Below are positions 21,839-34,100 of a DNA stretch of 64,000 bases, in pieces. The DNA lies in NCBI RefSeq assembly GCF_028453695.1, contig NC_135777.1, positions 21,352,796 through 21,416,795 on the forward strand, written 5' to 3'. The number at the start of each line of letters is the position of its first letter. Within the stretch, counting starts at the first letter, position 1. The notes under the pieces are model-generated. The model did no database searches and had not been told where the DNA came from. It saw only the letters and a program-made list of their open reading frames with translations. The DNA is from Augochlora pura. Lineage: Eukaryota; Arthropoda; Insecta; Hymenoptera; Halictidae. The translations under genes and the position numbers were made by a program.

Positions 21839-24800
21839 CTACGCTAATTGGACAAGAGATCGGATAAGGTCACGACGGGGGATCGGCTGAGTTAACTTGG
21901 ATGAGAGTGACTCGGTATACTCACTCTCCATGAAGAGGATGCCGAGAAGCAGGCCAACCATGAATAGGAAGCTCATCGTGCAGACAAGCACGGTGAGCTG
22001 GTTCCTCGCGCAGCAGGACTTCCTGTAGACGGTGGTCGGTCTGCCTAGACCGTTCACAACCGTGAAGTGGGTGCTGCTCGCCACCGAGGCGGTGTCCGTC
22101 TGTTTCGGCGTCGTCACCGTGGGCGGATGAATAGCTGCGAGATTAGCCAGATTCGCGGCTGTCAATAGCAACGTGCCCGACGCGGCGCTCTGCAACACAC
22201 CAATCACAAGTCTCATCAATCAGCTCGGATACCGTTCGAAACTATGCGAAACACGTCTTCCGGCTCCACCCCTGCGCCGTCGAATCCTAATCGAATTTAC
22301 GAACAGTCGTGAAAGCCGTCCTGTCGATCACCGTCTCGGTTTCTCCGAGGAATCCGGCACGCCTCGCTCGGTTTCAATCTGTCTAGAAAGCGGATTTTGA
22401 CAAGATGAGACGTGATTTCTTGTACACGTTAAAAGCACACGACATTGGCAGTTCTGCAGGATCTTTTACCGTTTCCTTAGAAAAACCTGTAACAGTACAA
22501 TCTCCGTTTTGTCGCGTACACCGCTCTATCGGTCGTCTCTTTCGCTGTCAGTGTCTGAACAGACCTCGAGCGTCATGATTCGAATCCACGAAATATCGCT
22601 TCGGTATTACATTCTTAAAATCCACGGGTCCTTTTCCTGAACCGTCCGAGCAGTCTCTCATCAGTCCAGTCTCCGTTTCGTTGTATCAGTTGCTATCTTC
22701 AGTCGGAACCATTTTTATCTCGATACACGAAATAGTTTCTCTGACCAATGTATTTCCATATTACATAAGCTGCTGTTAACATAATTATGAAACGCGATAC
22801 AACAATTTTTAATGGCGCCTCAAAGTCGCTACTCGACCGCAAAGGGTTAACCAATTCACTGCCAACAATTCGATATCTTGTGGTTAACCACGACGCGTCT
22901 GTTAATAATTTTCGTCCACTAGACGCGTGGGTCCAGTTCGATCTGTGACCCGCAAATACTGTGTTATGATCCGCGAGCCCCAATCTTAGCTCTCGAAAGC
23001 AACCAGAGCGATTCCGTCCCCGTTTCGTCGTGTACGTTGAAGTCTTAACCCAGTCGATCGTTCATCTTAAGGTCACTGGATCAGGTCTCAAACACGGTGT
23101 GAACCTAATAATCGTGCCTGAGACCGCCAAGACCTCTTCCCGAATCCTCGTAGCAGTTCAGTCTCCGTTCGGTTGCGTAAGTCGGCGTCTCGCTCGGTCC
23201 CCCGCGGCCGCACGAACAAAGAAGACAGGGAATCGATGAATCCAGCGGGACCAGGTGCATCGATCCTGTTAGAAGAGTGCCGCTTACGTGTGTGCTGGCG
23301 GTGGATCCCTGGGACGAGGTGGATCCTCTCGAAGGCGAGTTCGGGTGCAGATGATGAGCCCAGCTACCATTCTCGCTGTCCCTCTCGCTTCGCCCGACCA
23401 AGGACGGCCTTGGGATGTGCCAGGAAAGCGGGCTGCCCGCTACCGCCGTCGTAGCCGCCGTCGCCTCGATCTGAAACCAACGTAAATCGACGTGAAGCTT
23501 TTGATTGCATAAGCGATAATGTCGCGCCGATTACACTCCTCCGCCTCGCCCGCATGTCCTCCACCTGCAACCGCGTGTCGTTTATCTGTCGCCGAGGGAA
23601 CATTACTCTACATGCGGCCCACAGGTTGTATCTCGGTTCCATCTGTTCGACGAACGGGAGTCACCGCTCCGCGGTACGATTGACCAATAAGCAGATTAAG
23701 TGGCCACTTAAAACGGTGTATTTTAAGCGAAACCGAATACACGGCGCCCCGCCGTGCCCCCTCGCCCGGCACCTCGATCGTTCCCGCACCCGGGGGCTTC
23801 GATATTAATTAGCGGCGGCCGCAACGGGAGCATTGTCTGTCGTCGCTGCGCGTTTCTACACGCTCGCGTCATAAACAAACTTTGCATACCAGACGGCGAC
23901 GTTTTCGTAAGAGTGTCGCAACCGCGCATTGTTCTAGCGCGGTTCCGACTGCGGGTAGCCGTGCATTGTCTGTCGCGCGGCGACGAAACCGCGCGACGAT
24001 GCTCCCGGTTTTTCTCTGTCCCGCGAGGACGAAGAAAAAGAGAGAGAGAGAGAGAGAGAGAACGTTCTCGGTTCCCAGAGAGAAAGAGCGATAAATCATC
24101 GGGATCTTCCCCGGGCGAGTGCTCGCGAAGGAAGAATCTCGACGGAGCGAGATCGCGGCTCGACATTCCGGTTTGATCGTTGCACAACGATCGTCCCGGT
24201 ACTCTCGAATTCCGGCGGCCCGATCGCGACCCGTCGCCCGCGTTCTTTTTGCGAGCCGATCCTCTCTCGGGTAGTAGCCTCTCTCGTTTCCTCGGTTCGT
24301 GAAGCACGGTCCCCAAGGTGCACGGCCGCGAAACGTTTTCAGGGCCAGCGGCCGAACCGCGACCGTTTCCGCGACTTTGACACTGGAGGTCTGTCCCTAC
24401 GGTGGCCCCCGACACACCTCTCGCGTCGCGAATCGGCTTCGGAATCGGCTACGAATCGGCTTCGGCGCTGGTCCGGAGAGTGCGCGCACGCACACCGATT
24501 ACGCCGGTTAATTGGCCATTTTCGCACGTAAATCAGACGGTGTTTCGCGCCGCGGTGGCCTACCTTCGCCGCTTGCCCGCTGGCCGCCGCCCAAGGTCCG
24601 ACCTCTTGTCTCTCTTTCGCCTTCTTTTTTCGCGGGAGCGCCGCTCTCGGCTTTTCAGCGGCGCTACCGCTCCAGATCGGTACCTCTGTATCGGAGCGGT
24701 CTAATGGAACGTCGGGGTCCCAGAGAGAGAGAGAGAGAGAGAGAGAGAGCCTCCCTCCCGCCCCAGACACGATTTATGCGTCCTGTCGGGCGTGGCCCGC

Positions 24801-27800
24801 TCAGAAAATAACGTGGAAGCAGCCTTGCTCGGCATTTTTGCCGATCACGATCTTCCGGGACTACACGAAACGAGGGTCGGGCCTGCGGACCGTGTATCTC
24901 TCGCTCGGGCTTCGCCCGCGATCGATTCGAGCCGATCGGTGACGCAGAGGCTTGCGCGCTGCGCGGACCTTCGACTCTCGAATCGTGAACCCTTTAATTA
25001 GCCTCGCGGTAATGGGGCCGTGCTTGTTTCGGAAATTGGCGCGATTCCTGCGGGCGCTGTCTCTCGGATTCTTGCTCGATTCTGGCTGCGCACTGGTACT
25101 GCCGGAAACGTTTACCGTGTCATTGAAACGTGGAATTTGCGGACGCGATGTCCTATTAATGGGCATCCGATCGTTTTGCTCGGTGTTTCGTGCGTTGAAT
25201 TAATGTGGGCCGTGGCAGAAACGGGCGTCGTCGGTTCTTTATCGATTATAATCGATCGCGACCGGTCACTTTTACCGATTAAATTACAGATTTAGCATTT
25301 ATTTATGTACCTATTTATTTTTTCATTTTATTGACAAAAACTCATTAATTGAGTATTGAAGGCATCTGTTCAGTCGTAATAAAAATCTGATTGAAATCTA
25401 ACCTGACACGTTGTTGCAGCGCAAGTGGTTAATAAGTCTCGAAACGTTAGCGTTTGATCTTTAATTGAACGTCGTTAGGAGATTAAGCGTTAAAAATATT
25501 TCCACCTCTGTGGATCGCGCTACAGATTGCAACCGAGCAACAGTCGAACGATTCTTGTACGGTAGCCGTCCGAAAGCTGGCGACTTCGACGCGTGGCGAA
25601 GAGTGTCGTCGTCGCGAGCGTAAACACGTCGCAGGAACACTGCCAATCGCAGCCTCAAGCTAAAACTGCAATAGACAGGTCCCTACCCCCGTGTTGATTA
25701 CACCACGGATCATAAAGCCTGGAATGCCAAGAATAGAAAGCCGGTAAACGTTTTTTTGAACACGTGCCACCTACTGACTGCGATTTCAACGCGTGGCAAA
25801 GCGCGACACTATTGAAAGCACAAAGGCATCGCAGAGACTTTGCCAATCGCGTGAAGGCGCATCTCTGAATTGCGACAAATATGTGTTTCGAACCGCACGA
25901 ATCGCAGTTAATAAATTACGAGTCATCGAAGCAGCAGACTCTCGAACGGTGCTGGTTAACAACAGATCCCGTGATTTCAGCGCGAAATTAAATTATCGCG
26001 AAGCATTGCCGATCACTGTGTCAAGGGCCTAAATTGCAATAAATATTGCGAACGCTGCCAGTAGTCGCGCGAGTAACGAATCGTAAAACGACGAGGCGAC
26101 GGATTGCCGAGCGCGTGGCATAAACCGGTGAGACTTCAACGCGCGGCGAGAAGCATCGAAAGCATGAATGCGCCGCGATTGAGTAGCCGGTCGCAGGCGC
26201 AGCCGTGTTTACGCCTGGCGAATCGTATCGACGGTATAATGAGATTGCAAGCGGTTGCCAGAGCCTGTCGCAACGGATCCTAGACAATGGTGGAGAACGG
26301 TGGCAACGAATACAACACTGGGACGACCGTCGGTCGGGGGTTTCATAACTGAATCCCGATACCTGACAGAGCGCGTTCTCGGTGTCGACGGTGACAGGTA
26401 TTCCGTTGCGTGGCCGGTATATCTCGAAATTTTTGCTTGACACGGGAGGCGCCCGGTGTTGGAGCGAGACCGAGACGGAGAGAATGGCCTGGGACGACGC
26501 TCAAAGAGAGGCGTCGCGAGGAATTTTTGTGGAATTCAATACACTGGTCAGCCTCGAAGCGCCGCACCTGCGCTGGGCCCATGTAACGAGACACTCTGAA
26601 ACTCCGATTTTTACGCAGGCGGCCGCTTATTTCTGTCGCCTGGCTCGCCGGAACCGCTCCGGGGCTGCCCCGACACACGACCGATTCTCTTCCTTCCACC
26701 GATCGAACGGCATTTTTCGCCCTTCCGTCGCGCGAGACATATAATTTGACCATATTCGAGGGAATCGTCGTGGCGAAAGTCATATTTTACTCGTCGATCG
26801 ATTTGGACCAATGTAAGAAGTTCTCCGCAAGATGTGACAGCTTAGCGGACTATTTACTTCCATTTTATCATTAAACCCGCCATCGCACGACCGGTTCCAG
26901 ATTTTTTATTTCATAATTATGGAAGTTGTAATTGTCGAATATATGCTTGCTATTATAGAAATTATAAAAAACCGAAAAAAGTAATAGCTTGATATTAAAC
27001 GTATCATTCTATAGGCGATAAATATATATTCGCTGTGTTCGTTTTTGCCGCGAATTAATAAAATATGCGGTCCACTCGCGATCCTCTCTTGTGTACTCTA
27101 ACGCAGATACGGAAGATCAACGAAGATCTCTCTACACGCTCTGCGTACGTGTTCAGGAAGTCTTGACATCGCTAATAGGTGTTTGTCTTCTCTCGCAGGA
27201 AGCGTACGCGTCTTTCAGCTTCATTGCCAAGAGTTTTTGCCGGCAGCCGGCCGCTTATGCAAAAATTTGTCCGCGAGGTAGCGGCGACACGCACGGAATT
27301 CGCCTCGGCGCGGATTAATTCGTCAACCGGCTCGCATTATAGTCCTGCCTGGCCTCTAGGTTCGACGTCGGCCGTGCCAAGGGGCCGGCCCGCATTCTTC
27401 TCTCGTTACCGATACTCGAGGCGGCGCGGATTAGTCCGCCGCTAATGAGCCTTCTCGTTCCGCGGACGCGTCAACACGCGCGATCATAAAAAGATATATG
27501 TTACAAGGTAGCGTTAACAGATTCCCGTGGCTTCACCTTGTGCATCCCGCTTCTGCAGACCGCGCTTTCCTTCGGCGGTGGCGACACCGCTGTAAATGGC
27601 TTGCGCGCGATTCGGGAAAGTGTTTCCTCGTACGATGATTTACGCCTGGCCGTATCGACCACAGAATTATGCTAATATAGGCGACGGTGGCGGTCTTCTT
27701 TCTGTTAGGAGGGAATCGTAGGGAAGGAATCGCGTTTCACGCTGCGAGGAATCGCGCGAGCCTTCTGAGACGACGCCGCTGAGACTGGCTAGCAATTTTG

Positions 27801-28092
27801 AGGTCCGCCTCGCCAAGGACAGCCGCATTTTTCATTCACCGGTAGCAAAGGATTCAAACAGCCCTACGCAATCGGATATCTTTGCAACACGCTGTTCACG
27901 ATCTACCTTGGAGTACACGTCTGCAATGTGGTCGCAACGTGTAGCCAAATGCAATGCCATGCTTGAACGTATTCAACACGGTCGACTTCGTTGTCTAGCA
28001 TGTGCAACTATCAACGATCTTCTACTGATCGCGAGAATATTATTCGTATCCCGACTTTGTACGAAAGACTATACGTGGAATGTGTTAACTAC

Positions 28093-28147
<55 letters not shown>

Positions 28148-31100
28148 ATTAAATAAATAATAAATAAATGAATGACCAAGTCTTCGACGGTACGGTCTTT
28201 ATAATTTTAGACACTGGGTACTCGGGCAAGGATATTGCAGGAAGTAATGGCCCCGTGCATCTGCAGCCAATTAACGTGTCCATAACCATTACGTTGAAGA
28301 GGGTGGCACGAGAATGCGGGAGAAAACGTGACAGTATAAGCGAAGCCGTCGTATCTGGAAATCCCGGCGCGAGCCGAAGAGGAGCGGCCGATGTCAGGAT
28401 CTCCGAGGCTTACTCTTTTTGGACACCTCCTACGGTCGACAAAACCGGAATTTCTCCGGCGCGTTCACCCCGTCGCCAGGCTTCGAGGAGTGTCGAAAGA
28501 CACCCGCGGCAGAAAACCGCGCGCTGAAAAACCAAGCGAGATCCACGGCCGAGAAATTACGAAGGCACGCGGACCCCATTACGCCTCGCAGACCAGTTAT
28601 CCCGCGAGCGTGCTTCGCGGCCGAAAGATCGCGCGCGGGCTTCGCTATCACAAGGCTCGGCACCATTCAAGGATGCTTATAATAACGGCATTACGTTTCC
28701 CGACACGTTGATCTAACGCGTTCGTTACGTCGGTGTCGGGTAACGATCGAGGAGTCATTACACCGGGATGCTCGTTAAGGCGAGCGCAATTAAGATCGTG
28801 CGCGAGGCGAGCCGTTTCGATCCGGATCCTCCGGTATACTCCCTCGCAGCGGAAAATTCACAGCGAACGAGGAACGAGAACGGATCGCCGGGAGGGAAGC
28901 TGCGGAATGAAGACGGCGAGAAGTTCGCGAAATCGCGCGACTTGTTCCAGAATTGGACACGTTTCATTGGAGTATGGAGTACGATTTTATTCGCGGAATT
29001 TAATCGATGGAATTATCTGATATATCGCTCGAATAAGATTTTATTCGACGTGTATTAAACGTTATCCGAAAGAATCGGTCGAATAAAATTGGATTCGTGG
29101 CATTTATACGAATAACGGCTCCGATGATCTGTTGCCGTTACATCCGCGGAGGCGGTAATTTCAATAATGCGCGAGAGTTTCGTCACGAGAATATCGTTCG
29201 CGATCCGTTCAGGTACGTTCTGGTGTTTAGTTCTCCGCGTTAGTTCTCTGTGTGTTAGTGGCCCGTTTTCGCGACCGGCCGAGAGCGTCGTTGCCACACT
29301 GAAAACATAAATCCTAAGCCCGGTTTTGCCGCGATCGTCTCCAGATTTTGCAACCAGGCCGGCTCGTTACATCGTCGATCCTCGAGCGGCCGCTCTGTTT
29401 ACCCGTCGCCGGTTCGACAAAAATCGGCGGCGTGCTCGATTACGATCGTCGTCTCTCCGTCGCGCGAATCCCCGGGCTCCCCGATCCAGATCATCATTTA
29501 TAATCGACGCTTCGCCGCCGAGTCCTTGAAACGACTGCCGCGCACGCGTGCGCGCGCACCGTCTAGACCGAAACGTGGACGCGTTCTACCCCTCGTACGC
29601 GCGCGGTTACGAAATAGCACGCGTACCGGGACCTAGCTCTCCGTTCGCCAACCGTGAAATCGGCTGCGCGTAAATCGCCGGACGACCGGTCGCGACCTGT
29701 CAACGTTTTACGATCCTTTTATCTTGTCATCGCGCGTTTTCGATAGCCGCGAACGATTTATGGGCGGCGGCGGTGCCGCGCGGCTCGCGATAATCGCGTG
29801 CTCTCCGTTTGCAACGCGGCCGATGATTTACACGCGATCGACTTGAAATTCTACATCGGCGGATCGTCAAATTGATTATTTGATTTCTTTATTTGATTTA
29901 ATTCGTTTCTTTCCGTATTTTCCAAGCGAATCGTAAAGTTAATTGTTCGATGTATTTTATTTCGTTCGTTTATTTTACAGGCACACAAGCCGCGTGTGTG
30001 TGTTACGAGGTAAAACCAGTTAACGCGACCACGATAAAATACAACTTGTATAATAATGATGATAATAAAAGGAACGAGAACGCAAACAAGTAACAGCGGA
30101 GTACGTACACGGTAAAGTGAACGCGATTAGGTTGTTCGGTTTGTTGCACACCGCGCTGAATCGACGTTTTAGAATTTTTCGCGACGTCGCGCGCACGGCG
30201 ACCAACGGCCGTGAATTCGTTACGCACGTTTTACTTAGCCAGGCGAAATTGCCGATTGGTTCTGGTGTAACGATTACGCCACGCGGTCCATAGATTTGCA
30301 AATGAGGTCCGCGGGCCCGACGGTTCGGATTTCCCTCGTTCGCGGAAGTGGAGCGCCGCTTCAGGTGCGAGCGACGTCGTTGCGTTTCGTTTTTTTTAAT
30401 AGCTCGCCCGGTCATGTAACCGGCGAGATAACAGAGTACGTTCGACAGGTTACGACGGAAAGAGAGACTCGGTGAAAACCGCTCTCGCCCGCGCTTGTGT
30501 TCCGGAAACGGCTTTCGTTCTCTCTCTTGCGCGCGGGCGCGCACGGACGATTCATTCGCTCGACTATGGAAGAAGATTCTCTTTCTCTCCGCGCCGAGCC
30601 GACAGCGGCTGACTTTCGTTCTCTCGCCTGTTAACGGTGTAAATCGCGAGTGTTTGCGGAGCACTCGCGCGAGAGGAACAATCCAAACGGCGTTGGTGTT
30701 CGGCCAAGTTTCTTCGGATCTCTTCTTTCACCTGTCTGACACGGCCGGTTTTGTTCGTCGCGTGTATTTGTTTGAAAGAACCGATTGCAAAGGAGGTAGA
30801 GAGTTGATTAATCACAGTCGAAGCTATTTTAGTAACAAACTGTTCCGTTTAAGGAGGAACCGAATTCTGCTTTCTTTGCACCAATATTTCGACATTAAAG
30901 TAGCCGTAAAGAAAGATTAACCATAAAGTTTCGATTTCTTCTAAGAAAAGTGATCGCGACGGAGAAAGTTCTAATCGTTGCAATTTATAAAGAAAATGCC
31001 GCGACGAGGAGTTAAACTCAATATCCGAAATAGATTTTCTGACCTATTTGCATGACCTAGTGCAACAGTTACATTCTTAAAAATTTTCCGATTATCTTCG

Positions 31101-34100
31101 AAACGTGACATAATTTCTGATGGTATCTCAGAAGGTCACCGTTCGACTGCAAAGGGTTAACATCGTATTTGTTAACTTATTACAGCATTAAAAACATTTT
31201 CAGTGAAGCCGTGTTCGTTGCAATTGATTCGGAGAATTTTTAGTTTCGCTATGAGACTCCGTCGAGCAATTCTACATGAAACATTGTCGTTAAACCCGGG
31301 GAACGAACGTAGCATAATTTGTGCAATGCCAGAGCACGGTTGCAAAATTGAGTTCATCCTGCCGGAGAGTTAACGCGTTGAGTGCCACGCGGTTTTAGAA
31401 CGACTTCCCCGTCAAGGCGATACTAGCAAATTAAAATTTACTCGATGCAATATGTTGAAACATATCAGGGCCATTGTTTCTTGTCGTAGTCTGAAAGTGA
31501 TAAAATAGCGAAGTTATTTTACTAAAAGGCGGTATAGAGTGACCGTTTTTTCTTCATCAGAGGAAGAGGAAGAAAATGTTGAAGATCCGAGTGATCCGAG
31601 GGGAAGTCAGCCAAGTAAGCCTTCATTGCAAGAAGGAAGCGGACGTTCCATCCAACAGCGTCGCCACCAATAGAAAACTGCACAAACTGCGGACGAAACC
31701 TGGCAGAGCGTCAACGGTGCGAAAATATTGCAAGTCGTGCTACGAAGAAAATGCGACGCAGAGCGGCAGAAAATTGGCGAGAAATTTGACCAAACAAGTT
31801 GTAACATTTTGCGACGTTTGCGAGGGACAACCGTTTTTATGTTTACCATGTTTTAATAAAATCCATTGAAGCATTCGGAAAAAAATGTTCGAGTACGTTA
31901 ATAATAAAATCCCGCACCAAATAAAAATATAAGTGGACCTTATATAAATTTTAGATAAAAACTTGAATTTTTATGTAAATAACAATATATAAATTGTTAA
32001 GTTTATTGTCATATTTTGTGCTGTCTGTCAGCGATGACTGACGCGGCTCGAACGGAAAAGCTCGGCGTCGGTCACCGGTGACCGGCGCGGCACTCAACGC
32101 GTTGAAAGCGCGTGGAATAATTAAGGAAGAGCGCGACCTTTCGGCGGCCTTTTCCCCGCGAAACGTTCTGGTATTTACTGTAATTGGCAATCGGACTGAC
32201 CTCGGGGAGGGGGCGAGGGGAAGGCGGAGAAGGACGTTTAAAAGAAACGGCAGGCCGTGTGTTACGGTTTTCGCGCTGAGAGTTTGTCGTCGGATCGTCC
32301 TCGGCACGACCGATCGGCAGTTTCGCCGTCGCGGAAGCCGCTCGCGCGGATCGATTGGATCGAGGATGGCCGGCCCGACGGGTATCCGGGATCATTAAGG
32401 TGTACGACACCAATCACCGGTAACACGGCTCGCCGAGGCCTGCCTTTATGAACAGTTGTTCGGATAATTACTAGCCGCGATCGCCGTTCCGGTTAAATGC
32501 CAGTTAGGTTGATCGAAGAGGATCCTCGGGCTTTTGCCGGAATCTTTACGCCGTACGATTGTTCTCCGCTTTAGCCGCGGATAGTTAGTTGTACTAGCAC
32601 GACGGCTAAGAATACATTCTCTTCGACGATTCGAGAAATTAACCTTCAACTGGCGACGCGACGTCGAATTGACTCTATATCGGTAGTGGTGGACTTGACG
32701 TCAAACTGACTATGCATCGATGTGCAGTTACAGATGCGCTCGCAAAAACGTGGCCGCAAGCGTTGTTGTAAATTGCCACTATTAATTGACAAAGAGTCGA
32801 ATCGAGTTGGTATTATTGATACGGACTCGATTCAACGCTCATCGCGAGTAGTGTCAGGAGTCAATTCGACGCACGTCATCGATCTAAGGTGAAACAATGT
32901 TGGCATTAATAATGATTCAAAAATACTGTATGTACTTGTATTATGTTCGTACAATATGCCGAGTTTTATACGTACGTGGAAAACAATATGGCGTCGTTGA
33001 CGTTCACGTGGAACCGGCTTTCGAGGGTTTAAAGACAGATTGACAAATTAACGTGTCCCCCGTCACGCTGTAAATCTCGTCGATTAAGTAACTAGCCTCA
33101 ATAGTTTCATCTAAATATTCATCCTATTGCAAAATGAATTCTTCTGTTTAATAAAATCGACCCCGTACCCGAGTGCAAGTCACGGGCCGGTCTCTCGGCG
33201 CCGTCGGACTTTAAAAAGCGAAAGTTGCGTAACGTCGATTCAAAAAATCGTCTTTTTATAGAACCGACGGGTGTCGCCGACGCTCGGTGGACGCTGCGCT
33301 ACACCTGGGATTTCGCACGGAGATCCCGGGATCGTCTTTGCATTCGGTCTGAGCTCATCCCGGTAAATTGTCGGCTGCCACGCGAGCAAACAGTGCCGGA
33401 CCTCCGGTTCCGCGTGGAATCGCGGTACTCCCGAGTTATTAACGGAGACGGCCGTAGAGAGACGCGGCCCAGGTTATGTCATCGCGCAAATTTAATTAGT
33501 CCCGGCGATTTGCACGGCACGCCGCTTTTCCGTGACGATACGCCGCGCGAGATTCGCCACTCGTTTATCTTCATTAGCCGACGGCGGCGGCGGACCCCCT
33601 CGGGCCTACCCGGCGGCGAGATCCGTCGTCTGTCACGGCAGATTTAACGCCGGCGGCCATTTTTCTCCCACCGGAACGGCTCGCGGCCGTTTTCACGCTG
33701 GAACCTTCGGCTCTCATCCGCCGTCTAATTGGCTCTAAGTATCGATCCCGGCGAATTCCTTTTAATTGACCGCTTTGTTCCTGTTTCCGCCGCCTTCTTT
33801 ACGGATCGCGTTCCTTTCGGCCATTCCTTTTTTTTCTTCCCTCTACGCCGACCTCTGCACAAGGCTCTCCTACGGATGCTTCGTGGAAAGCTAGATTTAC
33901 GATCGTTCGGTGGACGGTTTCTTAAATTCGTTGGATCGCCGAGGATACGTATTCTTCGTTTCTTTTTTTCTTTTTTNNNNNNNNNNNNNNNNNNNNNNNN
34001 NNNNNNNNNNNNNNNNNNNNNNNNNNNNNNNNNNNNNNNNNNNNNNNNNNNNNNNNNNNNNNNNNNNNNNNNNNNNAGGAATTATTCATTTATCTTATCT

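Noticed and set aside
30020..30664. A 214-codon minus-strand open frame
   Set aside because: Arg/Ser-rich shadow frame in CG-rich DNA. It has no domain, and overlapping frames on the other strand are equally open.
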